Assembly: GCA_004562765.1 (NCBI GenBank)
Contig: SFRL01000021.1
Location: 1-55,985 of the forward strand
Reading direction: 5' to 3'
Source: a bacterium
GTDB taxonomy: Bacteria > Bacillota > Clostridia > Lachnospirales > Lachnospiraceae
Length of the DNA: 55,985 nt
Shown: in pieces, positions 42,408 through 50,914 of the stretch
How the letters are laid out: each line of letters opens with the position of its first letter
Numbering within the stretch: the stretch's first letter is position 1
Translations under genes and position numbers: made by a program
The notes under the pieces: generated by a model
Seen by the model: only the letters and a program-made list of their open reading frames with translations
Databases searched by the model: none
Told to the model about the DNA's origin: nothing

Positions 42408-43616
42408 ATGAGCGGATATAAATATAATCGTATTTTCACAATTGTGATGGACTCTCTTGGAATCGGGGAAATGGAGGATTCGCCGCGGTTTGGAGACGTG
42501 GGCGTAGACACGCTGGGGCATATCAGCCAGCGAATGGAAGCAGCAGGGGAAGCCTTTGATATCCCGAACCTTCAGAAGCTCGGTCTGGCGAATCTGAAGC
42601 CACTGGTACAGGTGACACCACAGGAGAAACCGCTTGGTTACTATATGTCTATGAAGGAGACCAGTAATGGCAAAGACACGATGACCGGTCACTGGGAGAT
42701 GATGGGAATCCATACGAAAAAGCCTTTTATCACCTTCACGGACACCGGCTTTCCGAAAGAGCTGATCGAAGAGCTTGAAAAGCGCTGCGGCAGACGAGTG
42801 ATCGGAAACAAGGCGGCAAGCGGCACGGAGATCCTGGATGAGCTTGCCGAGGAGGAGATCGCAACCGGAGCGATGATTGTCTATACTTCGGCGGATTCTG
42901 TATTGCAGATCTGCGGAAACGAGGAGACGATGGGACTCGATAACCTCTATCACTACTGCGAGATCGCCAGAGAGCTGACGATGCGCGATGACTGGCGCGT
43001 GGGGCGCGTGATCGCGCGACCGTATGTCGGAAAGAAAAAAGGTGAATTTGTGCGCACGAGCAATCGTCATGACTATGCGCTGAAACCGACGGGACCGTCA
43101 GCGCTCAATGCGTTGAAGGATGCAGGATTTGATGTGATCTCCGTGGGAAAGATCAATGATATTTTTGTGGGTGAGGGCATTACAGAGAGCAATCATTCAA
43201 ACTCTTCCGTTCACGGTATGGAGCAGACGATCGATATCGCAAAGCGCAATTTTACAGGGCTCTGTTTTGTGAATCTGGTGGATTTTGACGCGTTGTGGGG
43301 TCATCGCCGTGATGCGATCGGCTACGGAAAGGAGATCGTGCGCTTTGACGAGAAGCTGGGAGAACTGCTTCCGCTTCTGCGTGAGGATGATCTGCTCATC
43401 ATCACGGCAGACCATGGGAATGATCCGACATACAGCGGAACGGACCATACAAGGGAAAAAGTGCCTTTCCTTGCGTACTCTCCTTCTTTTACAGGAGCAG
43501 GACCGCTGCCGGAGGCAGATACCTTTGCGGTGATCGGCGCGACGATCGCAGATAATTTTGGCGTAAGCATGCCGCAGGATACAATTGGCACATCAATTTT
43601 AAAGGAACTGGATTAG
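42408..43616 (+). CDS. deoB: Phosphopentomutase
   Basis: 402 residues. It interconverts (deoxy)ribose-1- and -5-phosphate. Alkaline-phosphatase fold: TIVMDSLGIGEMEDSP with the first metal D, GKDTMTGHWEMMG with the phosphorylated Thr, LVDFDALWGHRRD and ITADHGNDPTYSGTDHTREKVP for the two-metal site. It links uridine phosphorylase and DeoC in one pathway. The next gene (lepB) starts 2 bp after the stop and may be co-transcribed. Confidence 0.96.
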   Translation: MSGYKYNRIFTIVMDSLGIGEMEDSPRFGDVGVDTLGHISQRMEAAGEAFDIPNLQKLGLANLKPLVQVTPQEKPLGYYMSMKETSNGKDTMTGHWEMMGIHTKKPFITFTDTGFPKELIEELEKRCGRRVIGNKAASGTEILDELAEEEIATGAMIVYTSADSVLQICGNEETMGLDNLYHYCEIARELTMRDDWRVGRVIARPYVGKKKGEFVRTSNRHDYALKPTGPSALNALKDAGFDVISVGKINDIFVGEGITESNHSNSSVHGMEQTIDIAKRNFTGLCFVNLVDFDALWGHRRDAIGYGKEIVRFDEKLGELLPLLREDDLLIITADHGNDPTYSGTDHTREKVPFLAYSPSFTGAGPLPEADTFAVIGATIADNFGVSMPQDTIGTSILKELD

Positions 43617-43618
43617 AG

Positions 43619-44290
43619 ATGAAAAAGAAATTAAATGAAGAATTAAAAAATGAAGATAAAATGGATGGTACAAAGCAGGCACAGGAGGCTGAAGAGGAAA
43701 AAATCTCACTGTGGAAGGAACTGCTCAGCTGGGTGGAGATCATCGTCGTAGCAGTACTGATCTCGCTGTTTCTGACAAAAGTTGTTCTGGTCAATGCACT
43801 GGTGCCGTCCTCCTCCATGGAGACATTGATCTCGCCGGGAGACCGTTTGTTTGGAAACCGGCTCACCTATAAATTCAAAGATCCCGAGCGTTTTGATGTG
43901 GTGATCTTTAAATATCCGGTGGATGAGGATGAAAACTATATCAAGCGTGTCATCGGGCTCCCCGGTGAGACTGTGACGATCGAGAATGCGAAGGTCTATA
44001 TCAATGATTCGGAGACGCCGCTGGAAGAAAATTATCTGCCGGAGGAATGGGTGATCGAAAATGATGGCTTTGTTTTTGAAGTGCCTGAGGACTGTTATCT
44101 GATGCTGGGCGATAACCGCAATGTCTCAGAAGATGCGCGTTATTGGGCGGAGGAAGCCTATGAGCAAGGGCTGGCAGACAGCGTGGAAGACGGGGAATCC
44201 TATACGTACGTGAGTCGTGATAAGATCCTCGGAAAGGCGATGTTTACATACTGGCCGCATTTCCAACTGCTTTCAGACTATGAAGAATAG
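43619..44290 (+). CDS. lepB: Signal peptidase I
   Basis: 223 residues. A charged, Lys/Glu-rich cytosolic tail of about 30 residues is followed by one membrane helix (about 38-58) and an extracytoplasmic serine protease domain. The catalytic Ser66 is in PSSSMETL and Lys109 in YIKRVIGLPGE. GDNRNVSEDARYW is the conserved box E. It removes signal peptides of exported proteins such as the BIG2 proteins in this window. It sits directly after deoB. Confidence 0.94.
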   Translation: MKKKLNEELKNEDKMDGTKQAQEAEEEKISLWKELLSWVEIIVVAVLISLFLTKVVLVNALVPSSSMETLISPGDRLFGNRLTYKFKDPERFDVVIFKYPVDEDENYIKRVIGLPGETVTIENAKVYINDSETPLEENYLPEEWVIENDGFVFEVPEDCYLMLGDNRNVSEDARYWAEEAYEQGLADSVEDGESYTYVSRDKILGKAMFTYWPHFQLLSDYEE

Positions 44291-44294
44291 CCAT

Positions 44295-44315
44295 GGGGAC
44301 GGTTCTTCTGCCATG
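44295..44315 (+). repeat. Intergenic copy of the GGGGACGGTTCTTCTGCCATG repeat
   Basis: This 21-mer closely matches the copies inside hypF (23680-23699 and 23730-23750). It lies between lepB and the MATE gene and is followed at 44331-44336 by CCATGG, which also flanks its start (44292-44297). Confidence 0.75.
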
Positions 44316-44380
44316 CAAACAGCCCTTTGCCATGGTTGAAAGGAATTTGCAATCAGTTATAAAAAAGGAAGTGTAAGAAA

Positions 44381-45733
44381 ATGACGAAGGATCTGACAGA
44401 GGGAAGCTGTCTGAAACAGATCTTACTTTTTACGGCACCGCTTCTGGTTGGAAATCTGCTGCAGCAGACCTACAATCTGGTGGATGCGGCGATCGTGGGA
44501 CGGTGTCTCGGGACGGATGCGCTGGCGGCAGTCGGCGCTTCCAGCAGTGTCCAGTTTTTGGTGTTGGGATTTTGTATCGGAACAAGTGCCGGGTTTGGCA
44601 TACCAATCGCCCAGCGTTTTGGGGCAAAAGATTACAGTGCGATGCGCAGCTATATTTTTCACAGTATACTGCTCACCGCGCTGTTTGCTGTTATATTGAC
44701 GAGTGCGTGCGCATTGTTCTGCTCAAATATTTTACATATGATGTCCACTCCGGAGGATATTTTTTCCGGCGCATACCGTTACCTTTTGATCATTTTTCTG
44801 GGCATACCCTTTACGCTGTTATACAATCTGGAGGCGGCAATGCTGCGTGCGGTCGGCGACAGCAGGACACCATTCATTTTTCTGGCAATTTCCACTGTGA
44901 CCAATATCGCGCTTGACCTGCTGTGTATTCTTGTGTTTCGCTGGGGTGTGGCAGGGGCTGCGATCGCGACGATCACGGCACAGGCGCTCAGTGGGATCCT
45001 CTGCTTTTTCTTTATCCGAAAGCATCATGAGATCCTGCACATCGGTCCGGCGGATTGTTGTTTTGACCGCAGATGCTGCCTGTCAGCACTCACAATGGGC
45101 GCACCGATGGGGCTGCAGTTTTCCATTACAGCCATCGGAAGTATGATCATGCAGGCGGCGAATAACGGACTGGGAAGTATTTATGTGTCCGGTTTCACGG
45201 CGGGCGCAAGACTCAAGCAGTTTACCCTGTGTCCGTTCGATGCGCTGGCGACAGCGGTCTGCACCTTCTGTGGACAGAATCTCGGCGCAAAGCGTTTTGA
45301 CCGCATCAAACAGGGAATCCGCGTCGGTGTGGCGGTGGCGCTCACCTACGGAATTGCTATCGGGCTGGTGCTGATCTTTGGCGGCCGCATATTGTCTATG
45401 CTGTTTATGAGCAGTTCACAGGTGGCTGTGCTGGATGCATCCGCGAAATACCTGCGCTACATGGGCTGCATGTATTGGATGCTGGGACTGCTCAACGTGT
45501 TCCGGCTTGCGATCCAGGGGCTCGGCTATTCCGGCAGGGCAGTATTTGCAGGCGTGATCGAGATGCTGGCGCGCACCTTTGTGAGCCTTGTGTTTGTGCC
45601 GCTCTACGGCTACACGGCGATCTGCTGTGCAGATCAGGTGGCGTGGACGACAGCAGTCATGTACCTGATACCCATGTGTCTGCACCTACTGAAGAAGGTG
45701 GAGCGGGAAGCAACAAAGACAACTCCGAAATAA
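44381..45733 (+). CDS. MATE family efflux transporter
   Basis: 450 residues, twelve predicted membrane helices in two bundles of six. MTKDLTEGSCLKQILLFTAPLLVGNLLQQTYNLVDAAIVGRCLG is the typical MATE start. PIAQRFGAKDY and a second-half equivalent (FCGQNLGAKRFDRIKQG) are the repeated loop motifs. It exports cationic compounds or drugs by Na+ or H+ antiport; the substrate is unknown. AAGGAAG precedes the ATG. It is the last gene before the two-component system. Confidence 0.92.
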   Translation: MTKDLTEGSCLKQILLFTAPLLVGNLLQQTYNLVDAAIVGRCLGTDALAAVGASSSVQFLVLGFCIGTSAGFGIPIAQRFGAKDYSAMRSYIFHSILLTALFAVILTSACALFCSNILHMMSTPEDIFSGAYRYLLIIFLGIPFTLLYNLEAAMLRAVGDSRTPFIFLAISTVTNIALDLLCILVFRWGVAGAAIATITAQALSGILCFFFIRKHHEILHIGPADCCFDRRCCLSALTMGAPMGLQFSITAIGSMIMQAANNGLGSIYVSGFTAGARLKQFTLCPFDALATAVCTFCGQNLGAKRFDRIKQGIRVGVAVALTYGIAIGLVLIFGGRILSMLFMSSSQVAVLDASAKYLRYMGCMYWMLGLLNVFRLAIQGLGYSGRAVFAGVIEMLARTFVSLVFVPLYGYTAICCADQVAWTTAVMYLIPMCLHLLKKVEREATKTTPK

Positions 45734-45752
45734 AGATGAATTTTGACTGGAG

Positions 45753-45782
45753 ATATGCTATGATATGAAAATCATAGCATAT
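45753..45782. promoter_or_regulatory. Perfect 12-bp inverted repeat upstream of the sensor kinase gene
   Basis: ATATGCTATGAT, ATGAAA, ATCATAGCATAT. It begins 5 bp after TTGACT (45743-45748) and ends 13 bp before the kinase ATG. No T run follows. It could be an operator for autoregulation or a leader hairpin just before the ribosome site CGAGGTG. Confidence 0.65.
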
Positions 45783-45795
45783 TCGAGGTGAACAT

Positions 45796-47580
45796 ATGAA
45801 AAAATCAAAAATAAACGTAAGCTTATACATAGTCATGTTCCTCTTTGCGGGCTTCGCTGTTTTTTGGGCCTGCAGGAACAGCGGACAGGCCACCATGGCA
45901 ATCCTGGTGCCGCTGGGTTTTGAGGGTGAATATAGCCAGAACGGAGGGCCGTGGCAATCATTGAGCGAAAGCAACAATTTTTCCGCTTACGATGGAGATC
46001 TGGTACTGCGCGGAAAAATTGATCCGGAGCTGCCGGAGGGGGCCCTGTTAAATTTTTATCTGGATCATATCGGGATCAGCATATATTTGAATGGACAGGT
46101 CATTTATGAGTCCAGCTTTGAGAAATATCCGGATATGTGCGGCAAGGTCTGGGCTTCATGGGATTATTATGATGTAACAGCGGAGGATGTGTTTGAGATT
46201 CGGCTGCACAATCCACATAGTTATGGGAACAAGGATGCATATAATGAATTTTTGGATTCTGTGTGTATGGGCGGCGGAGAGGTATTGAAGTACTATTATG
46301 ATAAACAGACTCTGCCGTATCGTAGTTTTTGTGTATTTATTATTGTCGCGTCTATTGCTCTCATAGGATCAGCATGCGGTTATCAGCTTCTTCGCCTTCC
46401 GGGCAGTACGTTGCTGTCAAAGCTGGGAATCATGTCACTTCTCATGGGTGCGTACATGTACTTTGACGTGAAAGACATTCAACTGAAGAGTGATCGGGTC
46501 GTGCTCAATACCTATGGATGCCAGCTTGCCATTATGCTGGCAGCATGGATGCTTGTAGCAGGAGTTGCAGAACTGCTCCACGAAAAGCGCAGGAAGATCG
46601 CAGAGATCGCCGGATATGTGCTGATGGCTGCAGATTTTATCTTCATAGCAATATCCCTTGCCGACGTGATATGGATCTATGATACAGGTATATATTGGGC
46701 GATCATACAAGGGACCATCAGTGCGATCCTGATCATCCTCTGTATTCCGGAAGTGAAAAACAGTGGAAAACAGGAGCGGTTTCTGCTGGTTTCCGCTGTG
46801 GTGCTGCTGGCGGTTCTGATCGCGGAACTGCTCAATGCCCGTATGTTTTGGTGGCATAGCGGTAACTGCATGAAGGCAGTCTTTAGCGTGCTGTTTGTGT
46901 TATTGCTGATCAAGGCGGCATGGGCGGTGGCAAAGAATTATCAGAACTCCATCAGTGCACAAAAGCTTCGTGAGGAACTGAAAAACAGCCGTGTGATCCT
47001 GGCGATGAGCCAGATACGGACGCATTTTATATTTAATATCTTAAATGCGATCAGTGGTATGTGTGCATACGATCCCCGGAAAGCGGATGAGACACTGGTG
47101 ATGTTTTCGCGTTACTTGAGAAGCAATATCAATATCATGGACGAAGACGAGCCGGAAACATTCACGAAATCCCTGGAACATCTGGAGGATTACATTCAAC
47201 TGGAACAGGTGCGTTTTGGAGAAAAAATAAAGTTTGAAAAAATAATCGAAGAAGAAGATTTTATGATACCACCGCTCGTGCTGCAGCCGGTGACGGAAAA
47301 TGCGATCAAACATGGACTGCTTCACAAAAAGGAGGGCGGAACCATCCGCCTGCACACTTGGAGAGAGAATGGAAACAACATCATAGAGATCTCTGATGAC
47401 GGTGCGGGATTTGATACAAGTGCAGCACCGAAGGAAGGGGCCGTGGGAATGAAAAATGTCCGTTTCCGTCTGGAATATATGGTGGGCGGAACGATGGATG
47501 TCAAAAGCATTCCCGGAGAGGGTACGACTGTGACGATCACCATTCCGAAAACTGTAAAAGATGAGGTGAAAAAGAGATGA
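45796..47580 (+). CDS. LytS-like sensor histidine kinase with extracellular and 7-helix domains
   Basis: 594 residues. An N-terminal helix (about 9-27) is followed by a roughly 140-residue extracytoplasmic beta domain (LVLRGKIDPELPEGALLNFYLDHIGISIYLNGQVIYE) that resembles a jelly-roll 7TMR-DISM module. Seven helices lie between about 178 and 375. The His_kinase box is SQIRTHFIFNILNAISG, with H410. HATPase motifs ENAIKHGLLHKKEGG, ISDDGAGFD and GMKNVRFRLEYM follow. It overlaps the response regulator by 4 bp. The signal may be a carbohydrate or wall fragment, which is inference. Confidence 0.9.
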   Translation: MKKSKINVSLYIVMFLFAGFAVFWACRNSGQATMAILVPLGFEGEYSQNGGPWQSLSESNNFSAYDGDLVLRGKIDPELPEGALLNFYLDHIGISIYLNGQVIYESSFEKYPDMCGKVWASWDYYDVTAEDVFEIRLHNPHSYGNKDAYNEFLDSVCMGGGEVLKYYYDKQTLPYRSFCVFIIVASIALIGSACGYQLLRLPGSTLLSKLGIMSLLMGAYMYFDVKDIQLKSDRVVLNTYGCQLAIMLAAWMLVAGVAELLHEKRRKIAEIAGYVLMAADFIFIAISLADVIWIYDTGIYWAIIQGTISAILIILCIPEVKNSGKQERFLLVSAVVLLAVLIAELLNARMFWWHSGNCMKAVFSVLFVLLLIKAAWAVAKNYQNSISAQKLREELKNSRVILAMSQIRTHFIFNILNAISGMCAYDPRKADETLVMFSRYLRSNINIMDEDEPETFTKSLEHLEDYIQLEQVRFGEKIKFEKIIEEEDFMIPPLVLQPVTENAIKHGLLHKKEGGTIRLHTWRENGNNIIEISDDGAGFDTSAAPKEGAVGMKNVRFRLEYMVGGTMDVKSIPGEGTTVTITIPKTVKDEVKKR

Positions 47581-48365
47581 GAGTGATCTGTGTAGATGAT
47601 GAGCAGCCGGCACTTGAAACATTTCAGTCAAAGATAAAGGATCTTCCTGAGATCGAGAGTCTGCAACTGTTTTCTGATGCAGAAGAGGCGCTGCGGTATG
47701 CGGAAAAAAATAAGATCGATACCGCCTTTCTGGACATTGAAATGCCGGATATGAATGGTATCAGGCTCGCCAAAGGTTTAAAGCAAAAAGACAGCAATAT
47801 CAGGATCTTTTTTATGACAGCATACGGACAGTATGCCCTGGATGCTTTTGGAGTAAAGGCGCTGGGATACATCATGAAGCCCTATACAAGGACAGAACTG
47901 AAGGAGGCGCTGGAGATGGCTGCCTTAATGCGCTCCCGCCCCAAAAAGAGAGTGGAGATCTGTACCATACCGAATTTTGCCGTGTGGGTGGATGGAAACA
48001 GGATGTCGCTGGGTGGAAAAAAACAGGAACTGCTGGCGCTTTTAGTCGACCGCGGAGAAGCCGGATTGACCACCGGAGAAGCTATCGCCTGCCTGTGGCA
48101 GGACAGGGCCGCGGATGAAAAAACGCAGACCTTATACCGCGTCACTTTCTATCAGCTGATGGATGAATTAAAGAAAAGCGGGATCGAAGAGATCGTCTGC
48201 TCGGACGAAAAAAATAAATACATAGTGAAAGATATGGTGGATTGTGACCTGTACCGGATCCTGGATGGAGATCAGGAAGCACTGAAAAAATATGGAGGGG
48301 TCTATCTGAACGAATATTCGTGGGCAGAAACCAGAAACGCCCAGCTGAACAGTATCGTGTCGTAG
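47577..48365 (+). CDS. Response regulator with OmpR/SARP-like winged-helix output
   Basis: 262 residues. Receiver domain with D53 as phosphoacceptor (DTAFLDIEMPDMNG), T in FFMTAYGQYALDAFGVKALGYIMKPY and the conserved K. The output half (about 125-262) is not a LytTR domain: KKQELLALLVDRGEAGLTTGEAIACLWQDR and TLYRVTFYQLMDELKKSGIEEIV fit a trans_reg_C-like winged helix, often paired with LytS-type kinases in clostridia. A partner of the kinase upstream; target genes are unknown. Confidence 0.88.
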   Translation: MRVICVDDEQPALETFQSKIKDLPEIESLQLFSDAEEALRYAEKNKIDTAFLDIEMPDMNGIRLAKGLKQKDSNIRIFFMTAYGQYALDAFGVKALGYIMKPYTRTELKEALEMAALMRSRPKKRVEICTIPNFAVWVDGNRMSLGGKKQELLALLVDRGEAGLTTGEAIACLWQDRAADEKTQTLYRVTFYQLMDELKKSGIEEIVCSDEKNKYIVKDMVDCDLYRILDGDQEALKKYGGVYLNEYSWAETRNAQLNSIVS

Positions 48366-48395
48366 GGACATGAAATAGAGGTTTTATTTTGGATC

Positions 48396-48442
48396 AAAAA
48401 CTGCTATACTAATGCCAAAGGTGTTGGTATGGCAGTTTTTTT
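48396..48442 (+). terminator. Hairpin and T run between the response regulator and AAA genes
   Basis: AAAAACTGC (48396-48403) pairs with GCAGTTTTT (48432-48440), and ATAC with GTAT, inside the stem. The T run ends directly at the AGG of the next ribosome site. TGCTATACT at 48402-48409 could be an extended -10 box inside the stem. Confidence 0.65.
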
Positions 48443-48452
48443 GGAGGTTTTT

Positions 48453-50135
48453 ATGACGAGGAAGGTAGCGATCGGAATACAGCAATTTGATGAAGTGATC
48501 GAAAAGAAATGCTTTTATGTAGATAAAACGGATTTTATCCGTGAGTGGTGGGAATCCGGTGACAGTGTGACCCTCATCGCCCGGCCGCGGCGTTTTGGCA
48601 AGACGCTGAATATGAGCATGCTGGATTACTTCTTTTCGGTAGATCATGCGGACAGGGGAGATCTGTTCGAGGGACTTTCCATTTGGGAGAGTGAAGAATT
48701 CAGGGTTTTGCAGGGAACGTATCCGGTGATCAGTCTATCGTTTGCGAATGTCAAAGAGAATCATTATGAGGCTGCCAGTTACAGAATGCGGCAGCTTTTG
48801 CAGTTACTGTATGCAAAGCATGCCTTTTTGAGAGAGAGCGAATGCCTTTCGGATGCGGAAAAGGATTACTTTGATCGGATGTCGTCCGCAATGAGCGAAG
48901 AAGATGCCCCCATGGCTCTTTATCAACTCTCATACTTTATGTATCGTTATTATGGTAAAAAAGTGATCATCCTTTTAGATGAATATGATACGCCCATGCA
49001 GGAGGCGTATGTAGGAGGATTTTGGAATGAAATTACTTCTTTCATGCGAAACCTCTTCAATTCCACCTTCAAAACTAACCCGTATCTGGAGCGGGCCGTG
49101 ATGACCGGAATCACGAGGGTGAGCAAGGAATCCATTTTTTCGGATCTGAACAACCTCAAGGTCGTGACCACAACGTCCAATGAGTATGCGACAGCATTTG
49201 GTTTTACGGAAGAAGAAGTATTTGCTGCATTGGATGAGTATGGGTATGGTGATCAGAAAGAGGATGTGAAGTACTGGTATGACGGGTTTATTTTCGGGAA
49301 ACAAAAAGATATTTACAATCCATGGTCGATCCTGAACTTTCTGGATACAGGAGAGCTCACCACTTATTGGGCAAACACCAGCAGCAATGCGCTTGTCAGC
49401 AAGCTGCTGCGAGAGGGAAGCGTGACGATCAAGAGCATGTTTGAAAAATTGCTGGATGGAGAGTCGATCTGCTGTCCGATCGATGAGCAGATCGTATATA
49501 ACCAGCTTGACAATGACGAGGATGCAGTGTGGAGCCTTTTGGTTGCAGGGGGCTATCTGAAGGTGCTGGGACGGGAACCGAAAGTATCCGGAAGGCCGCA
49601 GATGTATACATTGGATATCACAAACGCAGAAGTGCGGGATATGTTTTACGATCTGGTGCGCGGATGGTTTCGCTCGAATAAGTCGGAGTACAATGGCTTT
49701 ATACAGGCGTTGCTGCTTTGCGATACCGATGCCATGAATTACTATATGAATGATGTTGCGCTCAACCTGTTCAGCTATTTCGATACCGGAAAACAACCGA
49801 AAAAGGAAAATCCGGAGATTTTTTATCATGGGTTTGTACTTGGCCTGATGGTAGATTTGCAAAGGGACTATGTGGTGACCTCTAACCGGGAGAGCGGTTT
49901 TGGGCGGTACGATGTTATGCTGGAACCGCGAGAGAAGGGAAAGAACGCCTACATTTTGGAGTTTAAGGTGTTCAATGCACGACGCGAGAAGACATTGGAG
50001 GACACTGTGCGTGCCGCCCACGCCCAGATCGAGGAAAAACAGTATGAGGTGGCTTTGACCGCGAAGGGCATCCTATCAGAACATATCCACAAATATGGCT
50101 TTGCCTTTGAGGGGAAAAAGGTGCTCATTGGATAA
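48453..50135 (+). CDS. AAA-ATPase-like / PD-(D/E)XK nuclease protein (DUF1703 family)
   Basis: 560 residues from ATG 48453, placed 5 bp after GGAGG; the upstream frame lies in the hairpin. The N-terminal AAA_like domain has IGIQQFDEVIEKKCFYVDKTDFI, Walker A-like IARPRRFGKT and Walker B VIILLDEYDTPM. GITRVSKESIFSDLNN is the family sensor region. The C-terminal PDDEXK_9 domain has GFGRYDVML and YILEFKVF (D...ExK). These proteins are often multicopy in gut Firmicutes and Bacteroidetes. A defence or mobile-element role is suspected but unproven. Confidence 0.88.
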   Translation: MTRKVAIGIQQFDEVIEKKCFYVDKTDFIREWWESGDSVTLIARPRRFGKTLNMSMLDYFFSVDHADRGDLFEGLSIWESEEFRVLQGTYPVISLSFANVKENHYEAASYRMRQLLQLLYAKHAFLRESECLSDAEKDYFDRMSSAMSEEDAPMALYQLSYFMYRYYGKKVIILLDEYDTPMQEAYVGGFWNEITSFMRNLFNSTFKTNPYLERAVMTGITRVSKESIFSDLNNLKVVTTTSNEYATAFGFTEEEVFAALDEYGYGDQKEDVKYWYDGFIFGKQKDIYNPWSILNFLDTGELTTYWANTSSNALVSKLLREGSVTIKSMFEKLLDGESICCPIDEQIVYNQLDNDEDAVWSLLVAGGYLKVLGREPKVSGRPQMYTLDITNAEVRDMFYDLVRGWFRSNKSEYNGFIQALLLCDTDAMNYYMNDVALNLFSYFDTGKQPKKENPEIFYHGFVLGLMVDLQRDYVVTSNRESGFGRYDVMLEPREKGKNAYILEFKVFNARREKTLEDTVRAAHAQIEEKQYEVALTAKGILSEHIHKYGFAFEGKKVLIG

Positions 50136-50158
50136 CTAAAAACATAGACAGATATTTT

Positions 50159-50192
50159 CGCCCTGCTCGTATCAGCGTGCAGGGCGTTTTTT
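50159..50192 (+). terminator. Rho-independent terminator after the AAA/PDDEXK gene
   Basis: CGCCCTGC, loop TCGTATCAGCGT, GCAGGGCG, TTTTTT. Confidence 0.92.
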
Positions 50193-50251
50193 GCACTTTT
50201 TTAATAAATTTTATAAAATGATGGGAAAAATTTGTGCACTTTTTTTGGATT

Positions 50252-50293
50252 TCCGGTGAGAAAAATTAACGATTTTTTAACACCGGATTTTTT
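50252..50293 (+). terminator. Second terminator-like hairpin before the response regulator gene
   Basis: TCCGGTG (50252-50258) pairs with CACCGGA (50281-50287), an inner AAAAAT pairs with ATTTTT, and TTTTTT follows. A TATAAT (50293-50298) overlaps its end. It may insulate the next gene or act as its leader attenuator. Positions 50193-50251 are AT-rich with no gene. Confidence 0.6.
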
Positions 50294-50369
50294 ATAATAA
50301 CCTTAAAAAACGTATCGTAATCTTTTGGCAGATTTCTGCCGGATGTTTGGCATGAGCCGGAGGGATAAA

Positions 50370-50828
50370 ATGCAAATACTTGTGGTTGACGATGAAAAAG
50401 TATGTCTGCTTGCGTTTGTAGAGGAACTGCAGCGGGAGTTGCCGCAGGCACAGATCGATTCTTATAGAAGTGGTGAGGAGGCATGGAAGGCTGCGCAGGA
50501 AACACACTATGACATGGTGTTTACAGACATCACCATGAATGGGATGAGCGGTGTGGAGTTGGCAAACCGGATCCATGAAAAAGATCCGGATATTCCCATC
50601 TATTTCGAGACGGGAGAGACGCCGGGTGAAGTAAAAAAGAGAGGACTTCAGACCGAACGGTGTTTGTTCAAGCCGGTTCTTCATGGAGATGTGGGTGAGC
50701 TTTTGGACAAAAAGGATACCTTGCCTCCTTTTGAGATCTCATTACCGGTCAAAGAGTCCGAAACAGAAGAATCCTATCAGAAGAAGCCGCCGGGATTTTT
50801 GGACAGGTGGCTTATGAAGAAAAAATAG
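50370..50828 (+). CDS. Stand-alone response regulator receiver protein
   Basis: 152 residues from ATG 50370, 8 bp after GGAGG; an upstream in-frame start at 50325 is rejected. Receiver domain: acidic pair DD in ILVVDDEK, phosphoacceptor D53 in VFTDITMNGMSG, conserved K in CLFKPV. The usual T/S of the fourth strand is replaced in YFETGE. After the receiver there is only a charged tail of about 45 residues (PVKESETEESYQKKP), no DNA-binding domain. It may act through protein contacts. Its kinase is not adjacent. Confidence 0.82.
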   Translation: MQILVVDDEKVCLLAFVEELQRELPQAQIDSYRSGEEAWKAAQETHYDMVFTDITMNGMSGVELANRIHEKDPDIPIYFETGETPGEVKKRGLQTERCLFKPVLHGDVGELLDKKDTLPPFEISLPVKESETEESYQKKPPGFLDRWLMKKK

Positions 50829-50914
50829 CCGAATGTCCAACTTTTGTCCGCCTTTTGGCGGTAACATAAAAGAAATGATGGAATACTATGCCTGCAGAAA
50901 GAGAGGTACTTGAA

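Noticed and set aside
48975..50021. 348-codon minus-strand frame opposite the AAA/PDDEXK gene
   Set aside because: Long but antisense to a protein with intact family motifs. Its composition (His, Ile, Arg, Lys rich) is that of a shadow frame.
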